From NCBI GenBank assembly GCA_030153485.1, contig JAGUQX010000008.1, positions 124,001 to 188,000 of the forward strand: 64,000 bases of DNA, read 5' to 3'. This stretch comes from Oscillospiraceae bacterium (GTDB taxonomy: Bacteria > Bacillota > Clostridia > Oscillospirales > Ruminococcaceae). The first letter of the stretch is position 1; each line of letters starts with the position of its first letter. A program made the translations under genes and the position numbers. Positions 54,723 to 63,534 of this stretch are shown here, piece after piece. The notes beneath the pieces are model-generated. The model saw nothing but the letters and a program-made list of their open reading frames with translations. It had not been told where the DNA came from and did no database searches.

Positions 54723-55682
54723 ATGAGTATAGAATTATCAGTAGATTTAATAGAAATTGTTAAAGAACTTGAGATGGAAATATTATACATAAATGACAAA
54801 CAACCCACTAAAATATCAAATACAGAAGTTAATAGACCAGGATTACACTTATCAGGATTTTTTCATTATTTTGATCCAAATAGAATACAGATATTAGGAA
54901 AAATGGAATTTGCATATTTGGAAAGTTTGGACGAAGATCTTAGAAAAAATAATTTAGAATCTTTATTTTCTAGAAAAGTTCCAGCTATTGTTATAACAAG
55001 AAATCAAGATATATTTCCAGAAATGTTGGAATATGCAAAAAAATATAATATCCCTTTGTTAAAAACATATAGAGGAACTTCTAATTTCATGTTTTCAATA
55101 ATAAATGCTCTTAGTGTTGCTTTAGCACCAAGAATAACTAGGCATGGAGTTTTTGTAGAACTATATGGAGAAGGTGTTTTGTTATTTGGAGAAAGTGGTG
55201 TTGGAAAGAGTGAAACAGCTATAGAATTAGTTAAAAGAGGGCATAGACTTATTGCTGATGATGCTGTGGAAATAAAAAAAGTTAATGAAAATACACTTAT
55301 AGGAACATCTCCAGAAAATATAAGACATTTTTTAGAAATTAGGGGAATAGGTATAATAAATGCGAGAAGGCTTTTCGGAATGGGATCTGTGAATACTTCT
55401 CAAAAAATAGATATGCTAGTTGAACTAGAGCCGTGGAAAAAAGATAAAGCATACGATAGAATGGGTTTAGAGAATGAGTATGTTTCTGTTTTAGATGTTA
55501 AAGTTCCATCTTTGACAATTCCAGTAAAACCAGGAAGAAATCTCGCTGTTATACTAGAAGTTGCAGCTATAAATAATAGACAAAAGAAAATGGGATATAA
55601 TGCAGCCCAAGAACTTATGGATAATATAGGTATGAATATAGATAAAAAAGAAGATAAAGTTAAAAATTGGGATTTATTTTAA
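54723..55682 (+). CDS. hprK: HPr kinase/phosphorylase
   Basis: Phosphorylates HPr on Ser46 and removes the phosphate, the switch for carbon catabolite control in Gram-positive bacteria; 319 residues. N-terminal regulatory domain, then P-loop 'GESGVGKSETAIEL' (about residues 156-169), 'RLIADDAVEI', and the family motif 'EIRGIGIINARRLFG' followed by 'IPVKPGRNLAVILEVAA'. SD AAGGGTGG. It heads the operon running to dnaE or pfkA. Confidence 0.96.
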   Translation: MSIELSVDLIEIVKELEMEILYINDKQPTKISNTEVNRPGLHLSGFFHYFDPNRIQILGKMEFAYLESLDEDLRKNNLESLFSRKVPAIVITRNQDIFPEMLEYAKKYNIPLLKTYRGTSNFMFSIINALSVALAPRITRHGVFVELYGEGVLLFGESGVGKSETAIELVKRGHRLIADDAVEIKKVNENTLIGTSPENIRHFLEIRGIGIINARRLFGMGSVNTSQKIDMLVELEPWKKDKAYDRMGLENEYVSVLDVKVPSLTIPVKPGRNLAVILEVAAINNRQKKMGYNAAQELMDNIGMNIDKKEDKVKNWDLF

Positions 55683-55703
55683 AATTATAGATAGGGGGAA
55701 TAT

Positions 55704-56426
55704 ATGAAAATAATAGCAGATATGCATTGCCATTCGATTGCATCTAATCATGCTTATAGCACTATCACAGAGAATGCTTTAGCTGCAAAAAAAGCAGGAT
55801 TAAAATTTTTAGGAATAACAGATCATGGTCCAGAGATGCCAGACTCTCCACATATATGGCATTTTCACAATTATAAGGCTTTGCCACGTGTTATAGAGGG
55901 TGTTAATATGATATATGGAATTGAAACTAATATATTAAATGAAGATGGAGATGTGGATATAGACAATGATACTGTTCAAAATTTAGAATGGATTATTGCA
56001 TCTTTACATGAACCAGTTTTTAAACCATCTACAAAAGAATCTCATACTAATGCTTTTTTAAATTTATGTGAAAATAAATATATTGATGTTATAGGGCATA
56101 GCGGAAATGGAAATTATCCATTTGATCATGAAAAATGTCTTAAAAAATTTAAAGAATATGGAAAAATAGTAGAGATAAATGAAGGATCTTTTGTTAGTAG
56201 AAATAACTCTAAGCCGAATTGCATAGAAATTGCCAAAATTTGTAATAAATATGATATAGAAATAATAATAGATTCTGATGCACATTATAGTGGAGCTGTT
56301 GGAAAGTTTGATAAATCCATAGAGATGTTAAAAAATATAGATTTTAAAGAAAATTTAATATTAAATTTAGATCAAGATAAATTTCAAGATTATATCTTAA
56401 AAAAAAGAGGGATAGTATTTAATTAA
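55704..56426 (+). CDS. PHP-domain metal-dependent phosphatase (YcdX-like)
   Basis: A 240-residue PHP hydrolase. Metal ligands appear in 'ADMHCHSIASNHAYS', 'GITDHGPEMPDSPH', 'YGIETNIL', 'ASLHEP', 'VIGHSGNG' and 'IDSDAHYSG'. Members act on phosphate monoesters; substrate not known here. Its place between hprK and murB is conserved in Clostridia. SD AGGGGGAA. Confidence 0.88.
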   Translation: MKIIADMHCHSIASNHAYSTITENALAAKKAGLKFLGITDHGPEMPDSPHIWHFHNYKALPRVIEGVNMIYGIETNILNEDGDVDIDNDTVQNLEWIIASLHEPVFKPSTKESHTNAFLNLCENKYIDVIGHSGNGNYPFDHEKCLKKFKEYGKIVEINEGSFVSRNNSKPNCIEIAKICNKYDIEIIIDSDAHYSGAVGKFDKSIEMLKNIDFKENLILNLDQDKFQDYILKKRGIVFN

Positions 56427-56452
56427 ATAGATAAATGTCTAGGAGGTTTTCT

Positions 56453-57355
56453 ATGGATTTCATTCCTTGTATAAGTGAGTATTTTTTTAAAAATAATATA
56501 GATTTTAAACTAAACGCTAGTATGAAAGAATATACAACATTTAAAATAGGTGGAAATATTGATGTTTTGGTATTTCCTAAAACTATTTTAGAGATAAAAA
56601 AAATAATTTTATATTGTTTGAAAAAGAAAAAACATTATATTTTTTTAGGAAGATGTTCTAATATTTTAGTTGATGACGATGGTATTAGAGGTGTAGGTAT
56701 ATTATTTTCTCATAATTTTTCTGAAACTATTATAGATGGAAATAAAATAAAAACACACTGTGGAATGCCGTTATCAAAACTTTGTATAACTGCATATGAA
56801 AATTCTTTATCTGGTCTTGAATTTGCTTGGGGTATACCAGGTTCTGTTGGGGGAGCCGTATATATGAATGCGGGTGCATATGGTAAAGAAATTAAGGACA
56901 TAATAATAGAAGCAGAATATATGGATGAAAAAGGTGATATATACAAGATTCATAAAAATGAGATGGAGTTAGGGTATCGAACTAGCATATTTATGAAAAA
57001 ATCATATTGTATATTGTCTATGACTATAGATTTAACCAAGAAAAAATCTGAAGAAATTAAGAAGGACATGGATGATATTATATCTAGAAGGTTGGAAAAA
57101 CAACCAACTAATTTTCCTAGTGCAGGAAGTGTTTTTAAAAGACCAAATGGAAGTTATGCGGGGTTTTTAATCTCTGAATGTGGGTTAAAAGGATATAGCA
57201 TAGGTGATGCTCAAGTTAGTGAAAAACATGCGGGTTTTATTATAAATAAAGGTAATGCAACTTGTAGTGATGTTTTTTCTCTTATGGAACATATTCGAGA
57301 GGAAGTTTTTAAAAAAACAAATTATTATCTAGAATATGAAATCAAAAAGATATAA
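56453..57355 (+). CDS. murB: UDP-N-acetylenolpyruvoylglucosamine reductase MurB
   Basis: FAD enzyme that reduces the MurA product to UDP-MurNAc; 300 residues, type II (no extra Tyr loop). 'YTTFKIGGNIDVLVFP', 'FLGRCSNILVDDDGIRG', 'LEFAWGIPGSVGGAVYMNAGAYG', given in part, catalytic Ser in 'FPSAGSVFKRP', and C-terminal Glu in 'IREEVF'. ATG 56453 lies after AGGAGG (56441-56446); ATG 56435 precedes that site. Confidence 0.95.
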   Translation: MDFIPCISEYFFKNNIDFKLNASMKEYTTFKIGGNIDVLVFPKTILEIKKIILYCLKKKKHYIFLGRCSNILVDDDGIRGVGILFSHNFSETIIDGNKIKTHCGMPLSKLCITAYENSLSGLEFAWGIPGSVGGAVYMNAGAYGKEIKDIIIEAEYMDEKGDIYKIHKNEMELGYRTSIFMKKSYCILSMTIDLTKKKSEEIKKDMDDIISRRLEKQPTNFPSAGSVFKRPNGSYAGFLISECGLKGYSIGDAQVSEKHAGFIINKGNATCSDVFSLMEHIREEVFKKTNYYLEYEIKKI

Positions 57356-57375
57356 AAATAGATAGGAGAGTATGG

Positions 57376-58236
57376 ATGGAGTTAATAATTATAACTGGAC
57401 TTTCAGGATCTGGAAAATCTATAGCTATAGATGCTTTAGAAGATATAGGTTATTATTGTGTAGATAATATGCCGCCAACTCTTATATCAAAGTTTTTTCA
57501 TATATGCGATAAAACAAATGGTAAGATAGAAAAGATGGCAGTAGTTACAGATATTCGAGGTGGAGAGCTTTTTGATGGTATTTATGATGAATTAAAAGAG
57601 ATGGATAAAATGAATGTAAATTATAAAATTTTATACTTAGATTCATCAGATGAAGTTTTAGAAAAAAGGTTTAAAGAAACAAGAAGAACACATCCACTTT
57701 TAGATAAAGATGGTTTTTCAACTAGAGATGCAATAAAAAAAGAAAGAGAAAAATTATTAACACTTAGGGCTATGGCAAGTTATATAATTGATACATCAAT
57801 GATATCCACATCACAATTAAAGCAGAGGATATCAAATATATTTCTAGATAATATATCAAAAGGTATGCTTATAAATTGTATGTCTTTTGGTTTTAAATAT
57901 GGTTTTCCATCTGATGCAGATTTGATGTTTGATGTTAGATGTCTTAGAAATCCATACTATATAGAAGAACTAAGAAATCTTACAGGTATTGATAAAGAGA
58001 TAAAAGATTATGTTATGGTTGATCCTAAGGCTGACGAATATTTTAATAAGCTAGTTGATATGATAGATTTTTTAATACCTTTGTATATAGCAGAAGGAAA
58101 AACACAACTTACGGTTGCTATAGGTTGTACTGGAGGCAAGCATAGATCAGTGACATTTGTAGAAAAATTATATAAACATTTAGATGAATCAAATGTTTAT
58201 GTTTCGGTAAATCATAGAGATATACAGAGACATTAA
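57376..58236 (+). CDS. rapZ: RNase adapter / nucleotide-binding protein RapZ
   Basis: P-loop protein, 286 residues; in E. coli it controls amino-sugar synthesis by guiding small-RNA decay, and in Firmicutes (YvcJ) binds nucleotides. Walker A is 'GLSGSGKS' (residues 8-15), followed by 'EDIGYYCVDNMPPTL', and the C-terminal domain has 'MSFGFKYGFPSDADLMFDVR', 'DVRCLRNPYY', and 'AIGCTGGKHRSV'. SD AGGAGAG. yvcK, often next, is not present; whiA follows directly. Confidence 0.95.
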   Translation: MELIIITGLSGSGKSIAIDALEDIGYYCVDNMPPTLISKFFHICDKTNGKIEKMAVVTDIRGGELFDGIYDELKEMDKMNVNYKILYLDSSDEVLEKRFKETRRTHPLLDKDGFSTRDAIKKEREKLLTLRAMASYIIDTSMISTSQLKQRISNIFLDNISKGMLINCMSFGFKYGFPSDADLMFDVRCLRNPYYIEELRNLTGIDKEIKDYVMVDPKADEYFNKLVDMIDFLIPLYIAEGKTQLTVAIGCTGGKHRSVTFVEKLYKHLDESNVYVSVNHRDIQRH

Positions 58237-58259
58237 TATATTTAGAAAGTTGACATATA

Positions 58260-59153
58260 TTGAAAAATTTGTTTAAAGATAAAATAAAAAATAATTTAAT
58301 TAATATACCATTTAAATGTCATTTATGCAGTAAATATTTTTTATTTGGCTATTTATTTTTCAATAAAAATTTTTTAAAAAACAATAATTTTTTTTTAACT
58401 AACAATAAAAATATATTTGATTTTATAAGTAGTATAATTAAAAAAATTTTCAGTTATACTTATTTTATATCCAAATTTAATTTTAAAAGCGAAATATTGT
58501 ATACATTATCGATAAAAGAAGAACTAAATAAAATATCTATTTTAAATATATTAAAAATAGATATTGATAATAATCATAAATATTGTTGTTTATCAAGTTT
58601 TTATAGAGGTGTTTTTTTAGCGTGTGGAAGAATTTCTAATCCAGAATTAGAATATTATTTAGAATTTAATATATCTAATTCTGAAAAATATCAATTATTA
58701 TTAGAAACATATAGTCATATCGGTATTATTATGAAAAAAAAGAAAAGAAAAGAACAGATTTTATTCTATACGAAATGCAGCGAAGATATAGAAGATTTTT
58801 TAACTTTTTTAGGTGATACCGAAAGCTCTTTAGAAATTATGAATATTAAAATATTAAAAAATGTTCGAAATAAAGTTAATCGAGTTGTAAATTGTGAAAC
58901 AGCAAATATAGACAAAGTTTTAAAGGCATCAGAAAAACAAATAGAAGATATATTATTTATAGATAGTAAAAAAGGTTTAAATTTTTTGACATTAGAATTA
59001 AGAAAATTAGCAATATTTCGTTTAAATAATCAAGATATATCATTAAAAGATATTGGAGAAATGATAAATCCATCTATTACTAGATCTTCGGTTTATTATA
59101 AAATCAAAAAAATATCAAAAATAGCAGATAGTTTGAGGAAAACAGATGGCTAA
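58260..59153 (+). CDS. whiA: WhiA-family DNA-binding protein with diverged N-terminal domain
   Basis: Regulator with a LAGLIDADG-homing-endonuclease-like N-terminal region and a C-terminal helix-turn-helix; linked to division and sporulation control. 297 residues. The C-terminal half is well conserved: 'FYRGVFLACGRISNPELEYYLE', in part, then 'VNRVVNCETANIDKVLKAS' and 'QIEDILFI', ending 'LKDIGEMINPSITRSSVYYK'. Residues about 1-115 are Phe/Asn/Lys-rich and barely recognisable, apart from 'IPFKCHLCSKYFLFGYL' at the expected place. Start TTG 58260 has a weak SD and is uncertain; TTG 58269 is an alternative. Confidence 0.88.
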   Translation: MKNLFKDKIKNNLINIPFKCHLCSKYFLFGYLFFNKNFLKNNNFFLTNNKNIFDFISSIIKKIFSYTYFISKFNFKSEILYTLSIKEELNKISILNILKIDIDNNHKYCCLSSFYRGVFLACGRISNPELEYYLEFNISNSEKYQLLLETYSHIGIIMKKKKRKEQILFYTKCSEDIEDFLTFLGDTESSLEIMNIKILKNVRNKVNRVVNCETANIDKVLKASEKQIEDILFIDSKKGLNFLTLELRKLAIFRLNNQDISLKDIGEMINPSITRSSVYYKIKKISKIADSLRKTDG

Positions 59154-62100
59154 CGAATTTTCACATCTACATCTCCATACAGAATACAGTCTTTTAGATG
59201 GAAATTGTAATATAAATGAGCTTATAAAAAATGTTAAATTATTAGGTCAAAAAAGTGTCGCTATTACAGATAATATGAATATGTATGGAACTATAAATTT
59301 TTATAAAACTTGTTTAAAAGAGGGTATAAAGCCTATTATTGGATGTGAAATTAATTATTTTTTTGATAATGAAGTTCAAAAAGGGTCATCTAATAATAAT
59401 ATTTATAGTCTTGTTTTGTTATGTAAAGATATTTTTGGATATTATAATTTAATAAAAATAGTTTCAAATGGAAAATATATTTCTGGTATAAAAGCTGTTC
59501 CATTTAGTATAATTGAGAAGTATAATAAAGGTTTAATATGTCTTTCTGGATATAAAAATTCTATATTTATCAAGCATATTAAATTAGATAAAAATTCACA
59601 ATTTATGATGTATTTAAATATTTTTAAAGATATATTTAAAAAAGATTTTTATATAGAAATACAGAATCAAAATTTAGAGTGGCAATGTGATGTAAATGAA
59701 TTATTATATTTATCTTCTAAAAGTGAGGATATAGAAACTATAGCAACTAATAATGTTCATTATATTAATAAATCGGACAGCTATATTCAAAAAATATTAT
59801 ATTGTATAAAGAATAATAAAAAAGATTTTGAGGTAGAAATTTCTAATTTAGAAAATTCAGAATTTTATTTAAAATCATATGATGATATGGCTTTAAATTT
59901 TAATAATTTTAAAGGTGCTATAGAAAATAGTGTAAACATTTCTAATAAATGCAATTTAATTATTGAATTTGGAAATATAAAAATTCCAAATTTTATATCA
60001 AAGTATAATATTGATAATAAAAGTTTATTAAGAAAAATTAGTTATAAGGGGATAAATAAAAGGTATAAAGAAAGGTTAGAAGAAAAAATTATAGAAAGAT
60101 TGAAATATGAATTAAAAATAATATTTGCAATGGGATATGAAAGTTATTTCCTAATTGTTTATGATTTTGTAAAGTATGCAAAAAAAAATGGAATAAATGT
60201 TGGACCAGGAAGAGGCTCTGGCGCAGGAAGTTTAGTTGCCTATTGTATTGGAATAACAGATGTAGATCCTATTAAATATGATCTTATATTTGAAAGATTT
60301 TTGAATCCTGAAAGGGCTAGTATGCCAGATTTTGATATAGATTTTTGTTATGAAAAAAGACAACAGGTCATAGACTATGTTGTTAAAAAATATGGATTTT
60401 ATAATGTAGCTAATATAATTACATTTGGAACAATGGGTGCAAAAGGTGCAATAAGGGATATAGGAAGAGTTAGAAATATTGATTTATCTTATATAAATAA
60501 GATAAATCAATCTATACCGAAAATTTTAAATATAAGTATATCCCAAGCTTTAGAGATGTCTAAAGATTTAAAAGATATGTATGAAAATGATATAGAATGC
60601 AGAAGGCTAGTGGATATGTCTAAAAAAATTGAGGGTGTACCTAGGCATACATCTAGACATGCTGCAGGTATAATAATATGTGATAAAAAAGTTGAAGAGT
60701 ATGGACCTGTAGATGTAGAAGATTCCCTTATACTACAATATGATATGAAACAGTTAGAACTTTTGGGGATGTTAAAGATAGATTTTTTAGGTCTGAAAAA
60801 TTTAACAGTTATAAAAAAATCTGAAAAAATTATAAATAGTAAAGATAAAACTTTTATTATGAGTAATATTAGTTATGATGATAAAAAAACCTATGAGCTT
60901 TTATCAAAAGGAAACACTATTGGCGTATTTCAATTAGAAAGCAGAGGGGTTAGAAATATTTTACAAAATATGCAGATAAATAATATAGAAGATATAGCGA
61001 CAGCAATATCTTTATATAGACCTGGTCCTATTGAGAGTGGATCTGTAGATGAATATTTGAAAAATAGAAAAAATCCAAAAAACATAAAATATATTCATGA
61101 AAGTTTAAGAAGCATTTTAGAAGAAACTTATGGGTGCTTTATATATCAAGAGCAGGTTATGAAGGCGTGTAGGGATATTGCTGGATATTCTTATGGAAGA
61201 GCAGATTTGGTTAGAAGATATATGAGTAAAAAAGATAAGGCTTTTATGAAAAAAGAAAAAGATATATTTATATTTGGAAAAGATACAGAAGGAAATAAAA
61301 TTTGTGAAGGTGCTATTAATAATGGAATAGAATATATATTAGCGTGCCAAATATTTGATATTATGGTTCATTTTGCTTCTTATGGATTTAATAAATCTCA
61401 CGCTGTTTCATATTCTATGATAGCGTATCAAACAGCATATTTAAAAGCAAATTTTCCTGTTGAATATATATGTTCTTTGATAAATACATATATAGAAAAT
61501 ACAGAAAAAGTTATAGAATCTATTAAAGAAGCAGTTAATATGGGTATAAAGATATATCCTGTTGATATTAATATCAGTGAGAGTTATTTTAAAATTTATA
61601 AAAAAGGTTTATCGGTTGGATTTTTATTTATAAAAAATATAGGAAAAAAATTCTGTGATGATATAGTGAATATTAGAAATGACATAGGTTTATTTTCTGA
61701 TTTCTACTCTTTTTGTAAAGCGGTTTGTGAAAAAGATGGATATAAAAGGGCTATAATATATTTAATTAAATCAGGCTGTTTTGAGAATTTAGGAATAAAT
61801 AAAAAAACATTGCTCTATAATTTTGATAAAATTATAGAGAAAGTTTATTTTGATAATATAGATATATCTAGTGGGCAGACAAGTATGGTAAAAGAAATGG
61901 ATAATAGTTTAGAAATTAATTATTTATGGAAATATTTAGAAGATTCGACAATAGAAGAAACTATATCTATAGAAGAAGAAGTATTTGGATTTCCGATTTC
62001 TGTAAGTTATATAAAAGATTGGTATAAAATAGTAGATAATCAAAAAATATATAATTTAGATTATCTACACATAAATAGGGATAGTGTATTATCTGAAAAT

Positions 62101-62370
62101 AATTCTAAAAAAATTTTATTTTATTTATTTAGTTATAGAAAAATTTATATAAAAAATAAGCCATCAATGCACTATATAGAAATATCTGACGGAAAAATAT
62201 TTGAAGAAGTTTTTTTATCAGATATTATAGGAGAAAAATATAATAAATATTTTAAAAGAGGAAAATTGTTTATAGGGGATATTTTTTTAAAAAAAGATGA
62301 TATTAATTATAAATACTTTTTAAAAAATTTATCTACATTAGATGACTATTTTAGAAATAAAAGTTTTTAA
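59146..62370 (+). CDS. dnaE: DNA polymerase III alpha subunit DnaE
   Basis: Replicative polymerase of the DnaE type; 1074 residues. PHP domain ('HLHLHTEYSLLDGNCNI'), palm with 'GPGRGSGAGSLVAY' and 'PDFDIDFCYEKRQQVIDYV' (two catalytic Asp), 'PRHTSRHAAGIII', 'GVFQLESRGVR', 'CFIYQEQVM', 'FNKSHAVSYSMIAY'. The helix-hairpin-helix and OB region after about residue 800 is shorter and poorly conserved; the family is usually about 1150. In Firmicutes DnaE works with PolC on the lagging strand. It overlaps whiA by eight bases. Confidence 0.95.
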   Translation: MANEFSHLHLHTEYSLLDGNCNINELIKNVKLLGQKSVAITDNMNMYGTINFYKTCLKEGIKPIIGCEINYFFDNEVQKGSSNNNIYSLVLLCKDIFGYYNLIKIVSNGKYISGIKAVPFSIIEKYNKGLICLSGYKNSIFIKHIKLDKNSQFMMYLNIFKDIFKKDFYIEIQNQNLEWQCDVNELLYLSSKSEDIETIATNNVHYINKSDSYIQKILYCIKNNKKDFEVEISNLENSEFYLKSYDDMALNFNNFKGAIENSVNISNKCNLIIEFGNIKIPNFISKYNIDNKSLLRKISYKGINKRYKERLEEKIIERLKYELKIIFAMGYESYFLIVYDFVKYAKKNGINVGPGRGSGAGSLVAYCIGITDVDPIKYDLIFERFLNPERASMPDFDIDFCYEKRQQVIDYVVKKYGFYNVANIITFGTMGAKGAIRDIGRVRNIDLSYINKINQSIPKILNISISQALEMSKDLKDMYENDIECRRLVDMSKKIEGVPRHTSRHAAGIIICDKKVEEYGPVDVEDSLILQYDMKQLELLGMLKIDFLGLKNLTVIKKSEKIINSKDKTFIMSNISYDDKKTYELLSKGNTIGVFQLESRGVRNILQNMQINNIEDIATAISLYRPGPIESGSVDEYLKNRKNPKNIKYIHESLRSILEETYGCFIYQEQVMKACRDIAGYSYGRADLVRRYMSKKDKAFMKKEKDIFIFGKDTEGNKICEGAINNGIEYILACQIFDIMVHFASYGFNKSHAVSYSMIAYQTAYLKANFPVEYICSLINTYIENTEKVIESIKEAVNMGIKIYPVDINISESYFKIYKKGLSVGFLFIKNIGKKFCDDIVNIRNDIGLFSDFYSFCKAVCEKDGYKRAIIYLIKSGCFENLGINKKTLLYNFDKIIEKVYFDNIDISSGQTSMVKEMDNSLEINYLWKYLEDSTIEETISIEEEVFGFPISVSYIKDWYKIVDNQKIYNLDYLHINRDSVLSENNSKKILFYLFSYRKIYIKNKPSMHYIEISDGKIFEEVFLSDIIGEKYNKYFKRGKLFIGDIFLKKDDINYKYFLKNLSTLDDYFRNKSF

Positions 62371-62373
62371 ATG

Positions 62374-62402
62374 TTGACATTAAAAAAAAATATTAGTAAA
62401 AT
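62374..62402 (+). promoter_or_regulatory. Promoter of pfkA
   Basis: TTGACA (62374-62379), 17-bp spacer with a poly-A tract, TAAAAT (62397-62402). Gives pfkA its own start within the conserved dnaE-pfkA order. Confidence 0.75.
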
Positions 62403-62446
62403 CTATTTTATACGATTAAGAGATTATTTATAGGAGGGATATTTTT

Positions 62447-63412
62447 ATGCAAGTTAAATCTATAGGAGTTTTAACAAGTGGTGGAGATGCACCAGGAATG
62501 AACGCAGCTGTTAGAGCGGTTGTAAGGGCGGCTATAAGAAAAGGAATAGAAGTTTATGGAATATATAGGGGTTATAATGGACTTATAAATGGCGATGTAA
62601 AAAAAATGGAAATGAGAACTGTTTCGGATATTATACAAAAAGGAGGAACAATACTTTATACAGCTCGTTGTGCGGAATTTAGGACAAAAGAAGGTGTAGA
62701 AAAAGGAAAACAAACATGTCTTAAATATGGTATGGATGGGGTTGTTGTAATAGGTGGAGATGGTTCTTTTGAGGGGGCTGCTGTTCTATCTAAAGCAGGA
62801 ATTCCTTGTATTGGTATCCCAGGAACAATAGATAATGATATTTCATGTTCAGAATATACAATAGGATACGACACTGCTATGAATACTGCTTTATCTATGA
62901 TTGATAAAATTAGGGATACTGCACAATCTCATGATAGATGCAGCATTGTAGAAGTTATGGGAAGAAATGCTGGATATATAGCTTTAAATACAGGAATAGC
63001 ATGTGGAGCAAGTTATATTATTGTTCCTGAAATTAGCTATGATATAAATAACATAATAGAAAAAATAAAAGTTTCTAAAGAATTGGGTAAACAACATTTT
63101 ATAATACTAGTTGCAGAGGGTATAGGCAATATTGAAGACATGTCAAAAATTATAGAAAAATCAACAGGAATAGAAACAAGGGCGACTGTTTTAGGGCATG
63201 TTCAAAGAGGGGGAAGTCCGACAGTTAGGGATAGGGTTATTGCAAGTCAGTTTGGATATAGAGCAGTAGAACTTTTGGCAGAAGGTATAGGAAATAGAGT
63301 TATTGGATTAAAAGACAATAAAACTGTTGATTATGATATAAAAGAAGGACTTGCTATGAAAAAAGAATTTGATAAAGAAATGTTTGATATATCATATAAT
63401 ATTTCTTTTTAA
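62447..63412 (+). CDS. pfkA: ATP-dependent 6-phosphofructokinase
   Basis: Commits fructose 6-phosphate to glycolysis; 321 residues. 'GVLTSGGDAPGMNAAVRA', 'YNGLINGD', 'IGGDGSFEGA', the catalytic 'GIPGTIDNDI' and 'EVMGRNAGYIAL', then 'VLGHVQRGGSPT' for effector and substrate binding. Gly at 'GGDGS' is the ATP-type residue, so ATP rather than diphosphate is the likely donor. SD TAGGAGGGA. Confidence 0.96.
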   Translation: MQVKSIGVLTSGGDAPGMNAAVRAVVRAAIRKGIEVYGIYRGYNGLINGDVKKMEMRTVSDIIQKGGTILYTARCAEFRTKEGVEKGKQTCLKYGMDGVVVIGGDGSFEGAAVLSKAGIPCIGIPGTIDNDISCSEYTIGYDTAMNTALSMIDKIRDTAQSHDRCSIVEVMGRNAGYIALNTGIACGASYIIVPEISYDINNIIEKIKVSKELGKQHFIILVAEGIGNIEDMSKIIEKSTGIETRATVLGHVQRGGSPTVRDRVIASQFGYRAVELLAEGIGNRVIGLKDNKTVDYDIKEGLAMKKEFDKEMFDISYNISF

Positions 63413-63444
63413 TAAAAAAGATGCTTAAATGCATCTTTTTTATT
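63411..63444 (+). terminator. Terminator after pfkA
   Basis: Arms 63411-63424 and 63431-63444 pair exactly over 14 bp around TTAAAT; core AAAAGATGC/GCATCTTTT with T tract. No pyk follows. Confidence 0.9.
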
Positions 63445-63534
63445 TTAATTATATAAGATTTAATTAATATATAGTATAATATAAATATTAACTTTTATTA
63501 CACATTTATAAATATAAGGATAAAAGGTGAATAT

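Noticed and set aside
58250..58290. TTGACA before whiA as a promoter
   Set aside because: No -10 lies 16-18 bp downstream, and the position would be inside the coding start of whiA.
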